64,000 nucleotides of DNA from Poronia punctata (lineage: Eukaryota; Ascomycota; Sordariomycetes; Xylariales; Xylariaceae). Shown in pieces: positions 45,621-56,606 of this stretch. How positions within the stretch are numbered: the stretch's first letter is position 1; the number at the start of each line of letters is the position of its first letter. A model generated the notes under the pieces. That model was not told the origin of the DNA. It ran no database searches and worked only from the letters and a program-made list of their open reading frames with translations. The stretch covers positions 434,001 to 498,000 of the forward strand of contig MU401458.1 of NCBI GenBank assembly GCA_022579005.1, written 5' to 3'. A program made the position numbers and the translations under genes.

Positions 45621-48600
45621 TTAACCATCCGAGACATCGATTATATGACCCCTCAGCTTCTCCTTCGACTTTGCACTAAGCACTTCTTCCTTTGGTTTCT
45701 CTTTCATCTTTGCACTAATTACTCTTTCCCGGCTCCCATGGCTGGCAAAGTAAGGGCTTTGATTACTTTGTCGTCTTCGATGATCTGCTTTGCTGTCCTG
45801 TCTGGGGGATTGTATGCGACCGCTGTTGGATGGTATCTCCACCACAAACCGGCTTTCGGGTAGAGATCTTAGGTGTTTTACTACGCCCCGTATCGGCTGA
45901 GGTCGCTTTTTATCCCCGTCTTCCACAACAACTGGGTCGGACGGGGATGCGCCTCGTGAACTCTTCGTCGACGGCGTGGATGAAAGCGGTTGAACAAAGC
46001 GATCTTGGATAGAGATACTACCACTGTCCTCTGTAGTTGGAGACAACAGATGAGCCTTGACGGATTCTATTCCTGGGGGGGAGCCGGGGAATGTCCCTGG
46101 CATAGCACGACGCGTATCTTGTTGCGACGTGTCATCGATTTTACCAGGCGGCGGGGTCACCCTTAGCCCTGAATCCAACCGGCGCTGGCTCTGCTCCACA
46201 CCTGCCTGGTTCCCGTATTTTGTCCACCGCGTGTTTTTCGGATTATCCTCATCCTCGGAGAGAGTAAATACATAGGGCCGCGGCTTTGCTATAGCATGCT
46301 TTGCATCCTCCTCGGCGCTGTCGGGTTGCTTCGACCTCGTATCTCTTTCAGTGACAGAGCTGTCGGTAGCGGCGGATGACGATCGGAGGTGCGGAGGCTG
46401 GCCTAGTCTCTTGCTCTCATCTACACCATCTCGGCAAAGCTCCAGGTCGGAAGAGTCTGGTCTCGAAGTGTCCTCGTTCGGAGTCGGGGCATGACCCGAG
46501 GCTTCCGATGCCATCCGCGCTTTGAGCGCCCTAGCTTGACGTTTCCGTTCCAGGATCATATCTTCATCCTTTTGTTGTATTTCCTGCAGCTCAAATATCA
46601 GATTTCGTATGTTAGCCCGGAGTTCACATGGATCCAGGCCCCACGGAATCCGGCCGTCCCGTTGGAGAAGACTGGGAACAAACACATCGGGATCTCTTAG
46701 AAACTCTTGTATGTACCCCAACAAGAACACCCCGCAATCACAGCAATTGGTTTGTTCGGGAATGTCCTTGGCCGTGGTGCCTAGCGGGGTGGTGGCAGCG
46801 GTTTCGACACCTTTCTTATCCCGTAGTTCTGCCGCGAGGTATTGCTTCAGATAGGCGACTGTGAGGACATGGGGCGACCCGAAAGAATCGAGCGTAATGA
46901 TCCTTGGCCTGTCCGGATCGATCTTGCGACTGGCAACAGTTTGTCCCTTCCCAGTCTTCTTCCGACTTTGAGGGGTTAGCGTCGAGGTCGTAGTACCTTC
47001 CAAGTCGGTCTCTGGCCTATCCGAGTCCTTAATCAGATAGACATCCTGACCGCGCTTGGACGGCGGAGATCCAGTTTCTTGAGTACCCTTGTTGTCTATC
47101 TTCTTCTTAGTCTCTTCTCCCGTCAGATCAGGCTTATCGATCGACATACAACTCAAGACCTCAGTAACTTCTTCCTGAGCCGCAGAGTCTACATCCATCA
47201 CATCCGGGCCAACACGGGCTTTGCGTGGAGGGGAGGCTCGTGACGAATCTCGTGAATCGGGCCCGGAACTTTGCGCAGCTGTCGTGCCGCATAGAGTGGA
47301 AACCGCCTCACTTCCGATATCATCCACTCGTTCCTGATCATCGGGCCCTGGGAGAAGCTTGGGAGCGTTACAAATAATTGCAACATACCAGTGAGTATTC
47401 TCATTGATGGGGACGACAATAAAGTCTTTGGAGAAAAGATCGACCTTCGAGGTCCAGGATTTGACACTGTCGTAGTTGATACCTTTGCCCGCCTTTGACG
47501 GTTTAAGTTTATCGTAGAAGAAGGTGTTATGGAAATAAACCCTCTTCGCCAAGTTAGGTCTCTCGTCCTCCAGCTTCTTCTGCAGATATCTCAGATAGAA
47601 TATGATGAGGTTGTCGTTTAGATATTCGCCTTCGTCGAGCCGGTGAATATCCTCCTTATCGACCGTTGCTCGGTTCTTTCCCTTGCTCGGGAAAACAAGC
47701 GAATTACGCCAGCGGTTCTCCCATCCTGGGTTGAGTGATGTCCATCTTTCCGGTTCACTGTAAAACGACTCTACCGAGTCTCGAGAACGGACTGGGGCAA
47801 ACGTCAAGCGAGTTGTCGGTGCCCGCCGCCGGACCAGTGTCTCGTCATTTCGGCTTTCGCCGGAAGGGTCTCCTTTAGGAGGCCCGGAAATGTCGGACGT
47901 CAAGTTATCTTTGAGTTTGCTCCACGGTCTAGGAGATGCGGTTGTAGGGTCGGTGTCTTTCAAGAGCCCGCGCGAGCGATTATCGTGATTGTGCTGCATC
48001 ACCTTGATGTCGTCCCCGCCCCCGGTGCTTTCCAAGTCAGCATCCCGCAACAGTCTATTGGATCTAGCTCTCATTGCCAGCTCATCAAACCTTTCCACAA
48101 GCTTGGAGCTATTGAAGCGTTAGCTTTTACTACAGCAAATGGTCGACATGGTTCCTACCTGGGCAATCCTTCGAGCTTTACAGCCTTCTGTTCATTGAAG
48201 ATAGCAACCCATTCCATGAACCGAGTTAGGGTATACTGATCTTCGAACTCGATGGAAAGCCTGGGGCCAACGCCGTTGACAAAATCAACACCGTTGAGCA
48301 CTACAGAAACCATAAAGCAGTTCTTCTGGTCTTCCGGGATGAAAATCTTTAGGACCTTTTTGATGTTGAGAGTAAGATATGTGTATGGTTCCAGGATATT
48401 GTCGTCTTGGTCAACAGGGATCAACGTGTGGCTGATCTCGCGGATGGACAGAAAACAGTTGGTCGGGTCGTCGGGATGTTCGCTCTGATAAACGCATTTT
48501 CCTGACGCGCCACGTCGCACGCGCAAGCCGGTGCCAGTGACGAGTTTTGCCTTTCCTAGCCGCTCGTTTATTATTGCTTGGTCATCGTTCGTAGTGGAAG

Positions 48601-49578
48601 GCAATTTTGCGCCAGAAATTCTTTTGACCTCTTTTGGAAGAATAGAACCACTCTTTGATGGATTTGATGGTGGTGACCTTCTAGGACGTTTAACTGCCCG
48701 TGTTGTCATGTTCTCCTCATCATCGACAGCTAGCTCATCAGGGCTCTGTTCGACCCTCATCCTTCTCTCATCCACCATGTCGATGGTATTACGGAACCTC
48801 TGCGCCGGATCCTGGTGAGGTTGACGTCTCTTGAAGTTACGTTCGATCTCGCTTATAGGACGTGTCGACTCCTGTGGTTTGGCCATCTGTGGGTCCATCG
48901 ATCCTCCAGAGGGCATAATAATGTGGACATCATCGGCTTCATCTCCATCGCCCTTTGCCTGTGCCAAGTAGTCCCCCTCTTTGTTTCCCTCCCGCTCCGT
49001 TTCGCGTATTGAGGACCATTTTTTTGACGAGCGACGTGGCCGTTTGCGTCTCCGGTGCTGTTTGGGGTGATCGAGCTCGACCGACATGCTTGGAGTGCTC
49101 TTGTTGGAAGTGAATGAATCGGCAATAGAAGCGCTCCCTATCGACCTCTTTCTGGGGCTCGGTCCCATCAGGCCTTGTAACCGTGGGGGGTTCGGAGATA
49201 TTTCAGTGAGGTCTAGCTCTTTTCTTGAAAACGTGTTTGTGGCGGCCGGGGAGGATGCGAGTAGCGGTCGATGGGTAGTGCTGTTGCCAGAGAGGGTATT
49301 CATGGGCCTGGGAGCACCCACGTTCATCGGCTTGGTCTGCAAAGAAGTAAGCTACCTTGGTTACCAACAAGAGGGGAAATGGAAATCCATGAACTAACCA
49401 TATCGCCTGACTCTTGAACCGGGGCCCCTATGAGCCCTTTAGCAAACCAAGAGATAAGTGCAGACCCCTGCGTTCCTATGATGTCGCCCCAGGCTCGGGA
49501 CGGGGGTACTCCAGAATTTGATAAAGCGCCAGGTCCAACTCCGGTCTCGGCAGATAGGCGTCGTCGTATAGAGGGCAT
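45621..49578 (-). CDS. ulp2: Ulp2/SENP6-type SUMO protease
   Basis: This is a C48 cysteine protease that removes SUMO or SUMO chains. Three exons: 49578-49399, 49336-48159 and 48108-45621 (1,281 residues with the chosen start MPSIRRRLSAET; the N-terminus is uncertain). Residues 60-300 are basic and disordered. Residues about 340-450 (LTLNIKKVLKIFIPE, FMEWVAIFNEQKAVKLEGLP) look like a PH-type fold found before fungal Ulp2 domains. The catalytic domain starts at DIHRLDEGEYLNDNLIIFYL. The triad residues are His about 693 (NENTHWYVAII), Asp about 860 (RIITLDSFG), Gln about 905 (EQTN) and Cys about 911 (CCDCGVFLL). About 150 residues of charged, Ser-rich sequence are inserted between the His and Asp parts. 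The 350-residue tail is disordered, with a possible SIM-like SDPVVVEDGD. Confidence 0.88.
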
Positions 49579-50781
49579 GGACAAGGCAACCCAGTCGACA
49601 TACTGGCCATTGATACCCTTACCCTCTCTTGTAGTTTTGCACGACGTGGGTGAAAGGGAAGCATCCACTGCTGGTGTGCCGTTGGTTTATCAGCTCAAAG
49701 AACCCATGTATGGCAGACGGCGGCCCTTTGGTCCTCCCAGCGCAGGTCTTCGTAAGTGTTGTGCCGTGGAGGGTGGTCGTTGTTAGACTGGCAGAATTGG
49801 CTGCTCTCTTAACTGAGTTGCTGGGATTAGAGAGGCGTGCACTTTAGGTTGACGGAAGGGCCCGTGTTTGCCGGCCGGCGTATGCAAATGCTGATACAGG
49901 GCTTTGTCACAGACCCAAAAATTGCGTGTGGACGGGGTTTGTTCAGGTGGGGACCGCCAATGTTAGTTAGGGAAACAAATTGATATAAAGAGATATTAGG
50001 CCTCTAACAGTAGGTAGTCCACTTCAAAGCAAGCCTCTAACCTACTCGTAGCCGATTGTTAAGTTAATGGTTAAAAAGCACAATGTATTCCGTTAAAGAC
50101 TCTAACTCACTTGTACCTGTTGTGAGCCAATGTGTATACGTGATATGTTGTACCTACCTACAGTTGGTGCAGAATCCCACCAGGTGATGCCAAAACCGCT
50201 GCCCACCTGCACCTGCGGCCTTCCCAAGTTTCACAAACAGGGCTCTCAATTTAAGCGGCAATCAAGTTTCATATCACAGGACCCTCTTCCTCTTGGGCTG
50301 GTGGTAACGTGGTGATCTTAGGTAAGAGGAAATATACATGTGTGCTAACGTAGGTATTTACAATACCGATTTAGGTGCAAGGAGTACTGTGCACATTATG
50401 TACTTGTACACGTACATACTGGGGGTCAACCTACCTAAGTTACCTAGGATTTGGTACGAGTACTACCTATCATTTGAGTCGTTACTCTTATCAATTAATA
50501 CAGGCCTGACTGGTTATATCCTCGATGGAATGATCTTCTACGTGTAGACTCTGAATTCTCGTTGACAGTAATTGTAGCTGCAACGACCTATTACAAACAT
50601 AGTCTCTTGGTCGACAAAAGCAATTTTGGCATTGCAATCTACTCGTAGAGATATATCTATTCTCGTAAGGCTAATAACACCCTTAGTGTCCGTGTCAGCT
50701 TCCATACTCGTATAGTTTATCTGCTCCACGGACAAGAGGTATTCGGTATGTGAGAAACTTGGAAAGTGCTTTTACAGAAAC
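49579..50781. other. Intergenic
   Basis: Upstream region of the SUMO protease. Four TACTCGTA/TACGAGTA words are concentrated here (50043, 50455, 50640, 50705), together with TACCTACC and TACACGTA-like words. No gene was seen. Confidence 0.5.
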
Positions 50782-51992
50782 CTACCCAAAGCCAACTCTC
50801 CCGTCAATGTAGTAAAAAGAATCTAGCAGTGTCCCAAGTAAGACAGCATCCTGGACGAGGTGGACACGCTCCAGCAGTGATTGCCTGACATTTTCCGACA
50901 TGACGTCAAAAAGCTCTTGCCAGAAAGCTCTCTCGGCAACTTCGCACTCATTCCTCAAACTCAAACTCGCCCTGCGTATACTCACCGGCATAAGTATGGA
51001 CGCGGCCAAACCCAACCCCAAACGGCAGCGGAGATGACAATTCCCAGTCAACGATGCCGGTGATCTCACATTCGAAGAACATTTGATCTCGTTGATGTCG
51101 TAGTGAGCGACCCACAGCGGTAACTGGGCGAACTCGTCCTCCAGCCTCTTGGAGTAATCCTCGAGTATTTCTCTGTAGGGGAGGATTTCTTTCAACGGAG
51201 AAGCCAGGATAGCGTCCAAGTGTGGTCGGACCTTGGTCTCGATAGCTTCTTGGCTATTTATTGACCATGAAAACCTTTTGAAAACACCCGACCCAAGGAC
51301 TTATTGACTGTGATGAGGCGCTGGATCCTCCCTTTCCCACCACCTACTGCACGGAGCCATATCTGACCCGGCATGCGGGTCAGGCAAAATAAGCCCATAC
51401 GCCCGCGTTCAGGAGTTCTTCGTCCTCGAGAGTTTGCACGTCAGGTAGCATAAGAAGCCCCTAATACCTTTCTGGCTACCTGGAAAGAGGTGACATCTAG
51501 GGGCTCTGTCCGGAATCGCACGGCCAACTCGCGGCCATCTTCGAGGGTAAGAAATAATGTCCTGCTGAAAAAGCCCTGAATGGGAGGTCCCCCGATCTTT
51601 GATTTCGGGGCACAGTTTAGATGCTTGGTGACCAAGGCCTTCGCCCTGGTTGCTTGTTTTGCGGCAGTGTTTATTAATTCCAGCAGGTCATTGTTAGATT
51701 CGATTACGGCCGTTTTTTGAAGATGGCGGTCGTAACAGTAGTCGACAAGACAATGAACTGGGAGGAACCGAACAGCCACAAAATCGATTCGGCTGTTTGG
51801 GGAGTTTAAGGAGCGGACAGCACGACGAAGGGTGAACATGAACCACGGAGTACCTAGGAAAAGGTCGAGCGAGCAGATTGCACCACCACATGTCTGATGC
51901 GCCTTACTTGCGAAGAGATATGCAGTTGGTTCTAAACCTACATGCACTGACTCCCACTGCCACCGATATAATGCCCCAGTTGGGTGTTCCAC
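50782..51992 (-). pseudogene. APH-family phosphotransferase pseudogene with several frameshifts
   Basis: The minus strand carries most of a fungal APH-like kinase in pieces lying in different frames. 51992-51445 gives residues up to EPLDVTSFQVARKVLG. Then LEDEELLNAGVWAYF, LTRMPGQIWLRAVGG, LITVNKSLGRVFSKGF, ETKVRPHLDAILASPL and LPLWVAHYDINEI (the HxD-x-N catalytic loop) follow. CEITGIVDWELSSPLPFGVG (the metal-binding D region) is one frame away, and ERAFWQELFD to DAVLLGTLLDSFYYIDGRVG completes it. At least five frame changes and two stops (near 51362 and 51247) separate these blocks, and no single splice scheme removes them. All key catalytic residues survive in fragments, so the loss is recent or the sequence has local errors. 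Confidence 0.75.
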
Positions 51993-52289
51993 GACTATCC
52001 TTCTACTAGTTCCTTATCTTACTGCTCTGATTTTGCCCTTTCCGTCCCTACCGCTTAAGGATGATCATAACAGGAAATCGGTTATCGTGAGCGGTGACGA
52101 ACTACTGGCAATATGGTCGAGCAGCGCCAACCGGAGCCTGTTTCGGCTTGCGGAGCCGGAGACCTTCCTTGCAGCCCCGGCTCAAGACGGCCCGTTCGCT
52201 CACAGCGTTAGTCACTGGCACCGAAAAAAAAAACGTCTAAAAGGTGAACGCGAGCGTGTTGAAGGATGAACGATAGATAGACTAGGTAC
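51993..52289. other. Short intergenic spacer
   Basis: A 297-bp spacer between the pseudogene's 5' end and the transporter's stop codon. No feature was seen. Confidence 0.4.
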
Positions 52290-53830
52290 CTATACCGAAG
52301 CCAACTGTCCTTTCTTAGCCACTTCCCTCCTATGTAGATACCGAATAGTAAGCGCGGTCGCAATAAGCGAAGCCGCCACAAACACCATGGTAATGAATCC
52401 CTTCTGGTATCTAGGCGAATCCACCTGCTGCCATATGATGAGCGGCAACCACGCCTGGACAACATATGCCATCTCATTCATCGCCGCCGTGACAAACGCC
52501 CTCTCCTCGTTATCGTCCCCACAGATCTCGTGAGCCCACGCAAACGTGAGCCCGCTCACCCCACTACTGATCCCGCCCAGAACAAAAGAAGCCCACTTCC
52601 AGCCGACGGGGATGTCCCAGACAGCCAGGCTCGCGTTCGTGGCAATGTTGACCAGACCGGCGAAGACCATGGGCGGCCATCGCGCGCCCTCGAAGATCGT
52701 GTCCGAGCTCCACGCATACACGTACGTGAACACGATGGACACAGCCGACGCAATGGTAGGGAACGTGTTGATCTCGGAAATACTCCTGCCCTCGGACTTG
52801 AGCCAGAGCGAGAAAGCCGGCTGACCACCGTATCCGCTGCCGTTGTTGAAGAAGATGTACAGCAGCACGAGGGCGTACAATCGCCAAGAGGAAAAGATCT
52901 TCTTGAACTTGGTCTTTGTGTATTTGCCTCTCTTGGCGCGGCCCTCGAGCGCCATCCGACTGTTAGCCATGGCGATGTCCTCGGGCGTCAACCACCAGGC
53001 CGTGGTGATTTCCGGCACGTCCGGGAAGAAGAAGAAGCCGCTTATGGCGATGGGTAGGGATATGACCGTGTTGATGATGAACAGCCATTGCCAGCCGTGA
53101 TAGCCGCCCACGCCCTCGAGCTTGTAGGTCGCGGTTATCAGATAGCCCGAGAACATGGTGCCGATGGCGCTGCTGGAGTGGAAGATGCAGGAGCGCTTGG
53201 CTAGCTCGTCCTTGCGGTACCAGCTCCCGATTACGTATTGCATGCCTGGATAGAAGGCGCTTTCTGCTAGGCCGATGAAGAAGCGCAGGACGTATATCTG
53301 TGTCGCTGTTTGGCATTTGGCTAGAAGGATGGTGAGGACCGACCATGTGACCTGTATAATAATGTAAGCTTGCCGGCCTTTTTTAACCACTTTAGTAAGT
53401 AGGAAGATCTTACCTCTAGCGCGGGAATCCATATCGATGGCCTGACCTTGGTCAAGATCATATTACTCGGGATCTCGCCAATCACATAACCCACCGTCCA
53501 AGCCATGGTGATATAATTCAACTCGTTACCGTAAAGGCCCAGATCCTCCTTCATACCCGAGACGAAGGCGCTGTTGATGTTCACCTGGTCAAGGTACTTG
53601 ATGAAGTAGCCCAGCGAGGCGAGGGTGAGGACGACAGCGTCCAGCTTGAATAGGAACCGTCTCTCCTCTGGCGACTTGTCGAACGTGTCCCAGATATAAG
53701 ACCGCCATGTTTTCTTCGGGTCGGCAGCTATGATGGCTGAATCTTCGAGGATGCTCTGGTTCGTCGAATCCGCGCCGTCGACCGCAGTTGGCGAGATGGG
53801 CTTCTTCTTGTCTGTTTCCATGGTATACAC
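52290..53830 (-). CDS. MFS transporter, anion:cation symporter / Dal5-type family
   Basis: A 12-transmembrane permease of 492 residues. Exon 1 is 53830-53414, intron 53413-53352 (GTAAGA...ATACAG, phase 0), exon 2 is 53351-52290. The N-terminal 60 residues are cytosolic; TM1 begins near LDAVVLTLASLGYFIKYLDQ and is followed by NINSAFVSGMKEDL, the conserved loop of this family. IGLAESAFYPGMQYVIGSWY and the junction IPALE-VTWSVLTILLA are typical of Dal5/Liz1/Tna1 carriers, whose substrates include allantoate, pantothenate, nicotinate, cysteine and sulfonates. The divergent neighbour is a sulfonate-type dioxygenase, which makes a sulfonate or related sulfur compound the best guess. A second ATG (53821) is equally possible as start. 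Confidence 0.85.
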
Positions 53831-55016
53831 GGCATATAGGTATCACGAACCGAGTGCCGTCGTTTTTCCAGAGATAGGTATAAAACGAGTAGATATGCGG
53901 ACGTAATTCGCCTTCACAAATCTGGCGAATATACCATAATACCACCAACTCATCAACGACCGACGAACCGCGGGATAGACGAGACAAATATCATCCATTC
54001 ACTCATCCAAGGACCAACCCCCCCGCGCGCCCCCTGACTGCCAACAACGGGGTTCGCCAATTCACCACTTATCCTCGCCATGGCGCAAGACGTGATACCA
54101 ATGCGTGATGTTGAATGTTATACCTCTTGTAGACTGGTCTCATTTCGAAGCAGACCCACGAACAGGGCGTTCCAGAGCACACCATCCAAACCTGCAGATC
54201 TAACCTTCATTTCAACCGGCCAGGCCCTCGGTTAGGATAGAGAATCCTTCTCCTTGACCCTACCTACCTTACCTTACCTACCTACTCATGTACGTATGTA
54301 AGCAAGCAAGCAAGCAAGCAAGCAAAGACCGGCCCCAGAACCGGAGTTTGCAGTTATTTTGGTCCCCGTTGTCAACTTCACCCCCCCCCCCCCCCACCTC
54401 CCCAAGCAAAATCCGTTGCTACCTTGGATGACACCAATCCCAAACGACATCACGTCATTGTTTCCCCTCACCGAGGGCAATCGAATGAGATGCTAGCGAT
54501 AAGCTTCCCCGGAGCGCGTTGAAATTCTGACTAGGATGCTCAAAAAGTCGCATCATGGTCAAGCTATATCGCGAATTTGATGCGGGGGGGCCAATCAACG
54601 GGGGTTCGGGGTAAGTCGCGTTTTGTCGTTGTCGTTGGAAGGAAGGTCCGCCCCGGCAACCCCGGTTGGGTCTTTAACCTAACCTACAACTGCATGAGAT
54701 GTTGGAATTGGCACGAGACCATGCACGATGCTTATTCCCGGAATCCTTGCAAATACAGGTTCATTAAGTTATTTTTGCATTATTCATCCGCGCTTGTGAT
54801 ATTACCGTCCTACGAGATGGGGAGATGGTGTGTACGTGTGTGCATGCGTCTCGGGCAAATATAAGAATGCCACACGACCTTTCACCAGATATCTCTTTTT
54901 ACCAAATGAGAATGTTCTCGGAGTAATACAAACCCAAAGTAACATAAGAAATAATAATACCCCAGTTAGTTTTATTCGTCTGTCCTCTAAATATTAAAAA
55001 AAAAAAAAAAAAAATC
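53831..55016. promoter_or_regulatory. Divergent promoter of transporter and dioxygenase
   Basis: This 1.19-kb shared upstream region contains two ten-base words matching nine of ten positions of ATGRYRYCAT, the consensus for Neurospora CYS-3 / Aspergillus MetR-type sulfur regulators: ATGACACCAA at 54428-54437 and ATCACGTCAT at 54449-54458. It also holds an (AAGC)n repeat at about 54300-54324, a 15-C run at 54381-54395 and a 19-A run at 54996-55014 just before the dioxygenase ATG. Regulatory function is inferred only from the match and the gene context. Confidence 0.4.
54300..54324. repeat. (AAGC)n microsatellite
   Basis: About six AAGC units, preceded by TACC/TTACC repeats from about 54261. 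Confidence 0.85.
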
Positions 55017-56327
55017 ATGGCTCCCTCAGCAATCGACGAGCGAATCGTAGACGTGGCTCCTCCCGTCAAAGACACCCTCGGACTCCCGGAACCAGCAGTC
55101 CTTCGTCTCAAAAAGGCCGGCGTCGACCTATCAAAGGGATATCCCTACCGTCCGGCCAGACCTCTCTACCTCCAAGACGTATACCAGATCCGCGCCAACG
55201 AGTGGACGCACGACGACGCCGGCGCGCGAGCCGACAAGTCCAAGTCGGCCCTCTTCTCGGCCGCCACAAAAGTCACCGATCTCACGACCCACATCGGCAC
55301 CGAGGTCGAGGGTCTGCAACTGAAAGATCTGACGGACCAGCAGAGAGACGAGCTCGCCCTCCTCATCGCCGAGCGCAGCGTCGTGTTTTTCCGGAACCAG
55401 GATATCTCGCCTCAGCAACAGCTTGAGCTAGGCAAGTATTACGGCGTCCCGGAGATTCATGTAAGTTCCTACCCCAAGATGGAATCAAGAAAATGTCACA
55501 ACGACGACTACTTACAAAACAAAACAGCCTCAAGTCCCCCAGGTCCCCGGCGAACTAGGCGTGACGGTAATCTGGCCCGACCTCCAGGCAACCGAGCGGT
55601 CCGCCACGTACCGCAACCCAGGCGGCGCATCCCGCTGGCACAGCGACTTGGTACACGAGACGCAGCCCGCGGGGATCACGCATCTGCACAACGACACGGT
55701 GCCCCCGACCGGAGGCGACACTCTCTGGGCAAGCGGGTACGCGGCATACGAGAAACTCTCGCCGGGCTTCCGCCGCATCATCGACGGACGACAGGCCGTG
55801 TATCGGTCCGCGCACGCTTACTTGGACCGCGATGACCCTTCCGCCGGCCCCAAGTACGTCGAGCGCGTCCACCCGCTTGTCCGTGTCCATCCCGCCACCG
55901 GATGGAAGGCCCTATGGGTCAACCGCGCCATGACGGATCGCATCGTCGGCCTGGACCGTGAGGAGAGTGACGTCATTCTGAACTACCTCTTCCATGTCTA
56001 CGAAACCAATGTAGATATACAGGTCCGTTTCAAGTGGACGCCTGGTACGAGCGCTTTATGGGATAACAGGTGAGTGTCCATATAGCTGAATTGTGTGCAA
56101 TACTCGTCAGGCCATGTATCTGGTTGCTGATTTCGAATCGTGGTAGAATCACGATACATAATGCTAGCTGGGATTACGGCGGCAGACAGCCCAGACATGG
56201 TACCCGTGTGACGTCTTTAGCCGAGAAGCCATTCTTCGACCCTGCAGCACCGACGAGACGCCAAGCGCTTGGTGTTTTGGACGAGAGCGAAAGACGTGAG
56301 CTAGAAAAGGTTGATAGCCCAGCCTGA
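55017..56327 (+). CDS. TauD/JLP1-type sulfonate 2-oxoglutarate dioxygenase
   Basis: Fe(II)/2-oxoglutarate dioxygenases of this group release sulfite from taurine or alkylsulfonates, or act on sulfate esters, so that the cell can use organic sulfur. Exons 55017-55460, 55528-56069 and 56147-56327 give 388 residues. The iron ligands are His and Asp of SRWHSDLVHE and the distal His of WDNRITIHNASWDYGG, which spans the last splice site. The Arg of the following RHGTRVTSL is placed to bind 2-oxoglutarate. The N-terminal part has the family block HIGTEVEGLQLKDLTDQQRD and IAERSVVFFRNQDISP. The ATG follows directly after an A-tract. No sign of truncation. Confidence 0.9.
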
Positions 56328-56606
56328 ACAAAGTATCATAAGCTGCGCGGCAAAGTGGTATATACGGGTATGGGTACAAGTAAAGTACCTAATGCTAGCA
56401 CGTATATAGTTGTGAATTTAATGTAAAAGGGCATTGACACGATCATCATATCACCACTGCTTACGGAACGTGACAGGTGAAATAAATAAACCGCTCTTCA
56501 TCTCATTTCGGACGTACATGGTCATCAACGCTTCCCTTTTGTAGATAGACTCTTACTGTATATTTGACACTTAATCCTTCTTTTTGCATGTGCTGGGGTG
56601 CTATCC

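Noticed and set aside
52530..53057. 175-codon plus frame opposite the MFS transporter
   Set aside because: Antisense shadow of a GC-rich transmembrane gene.
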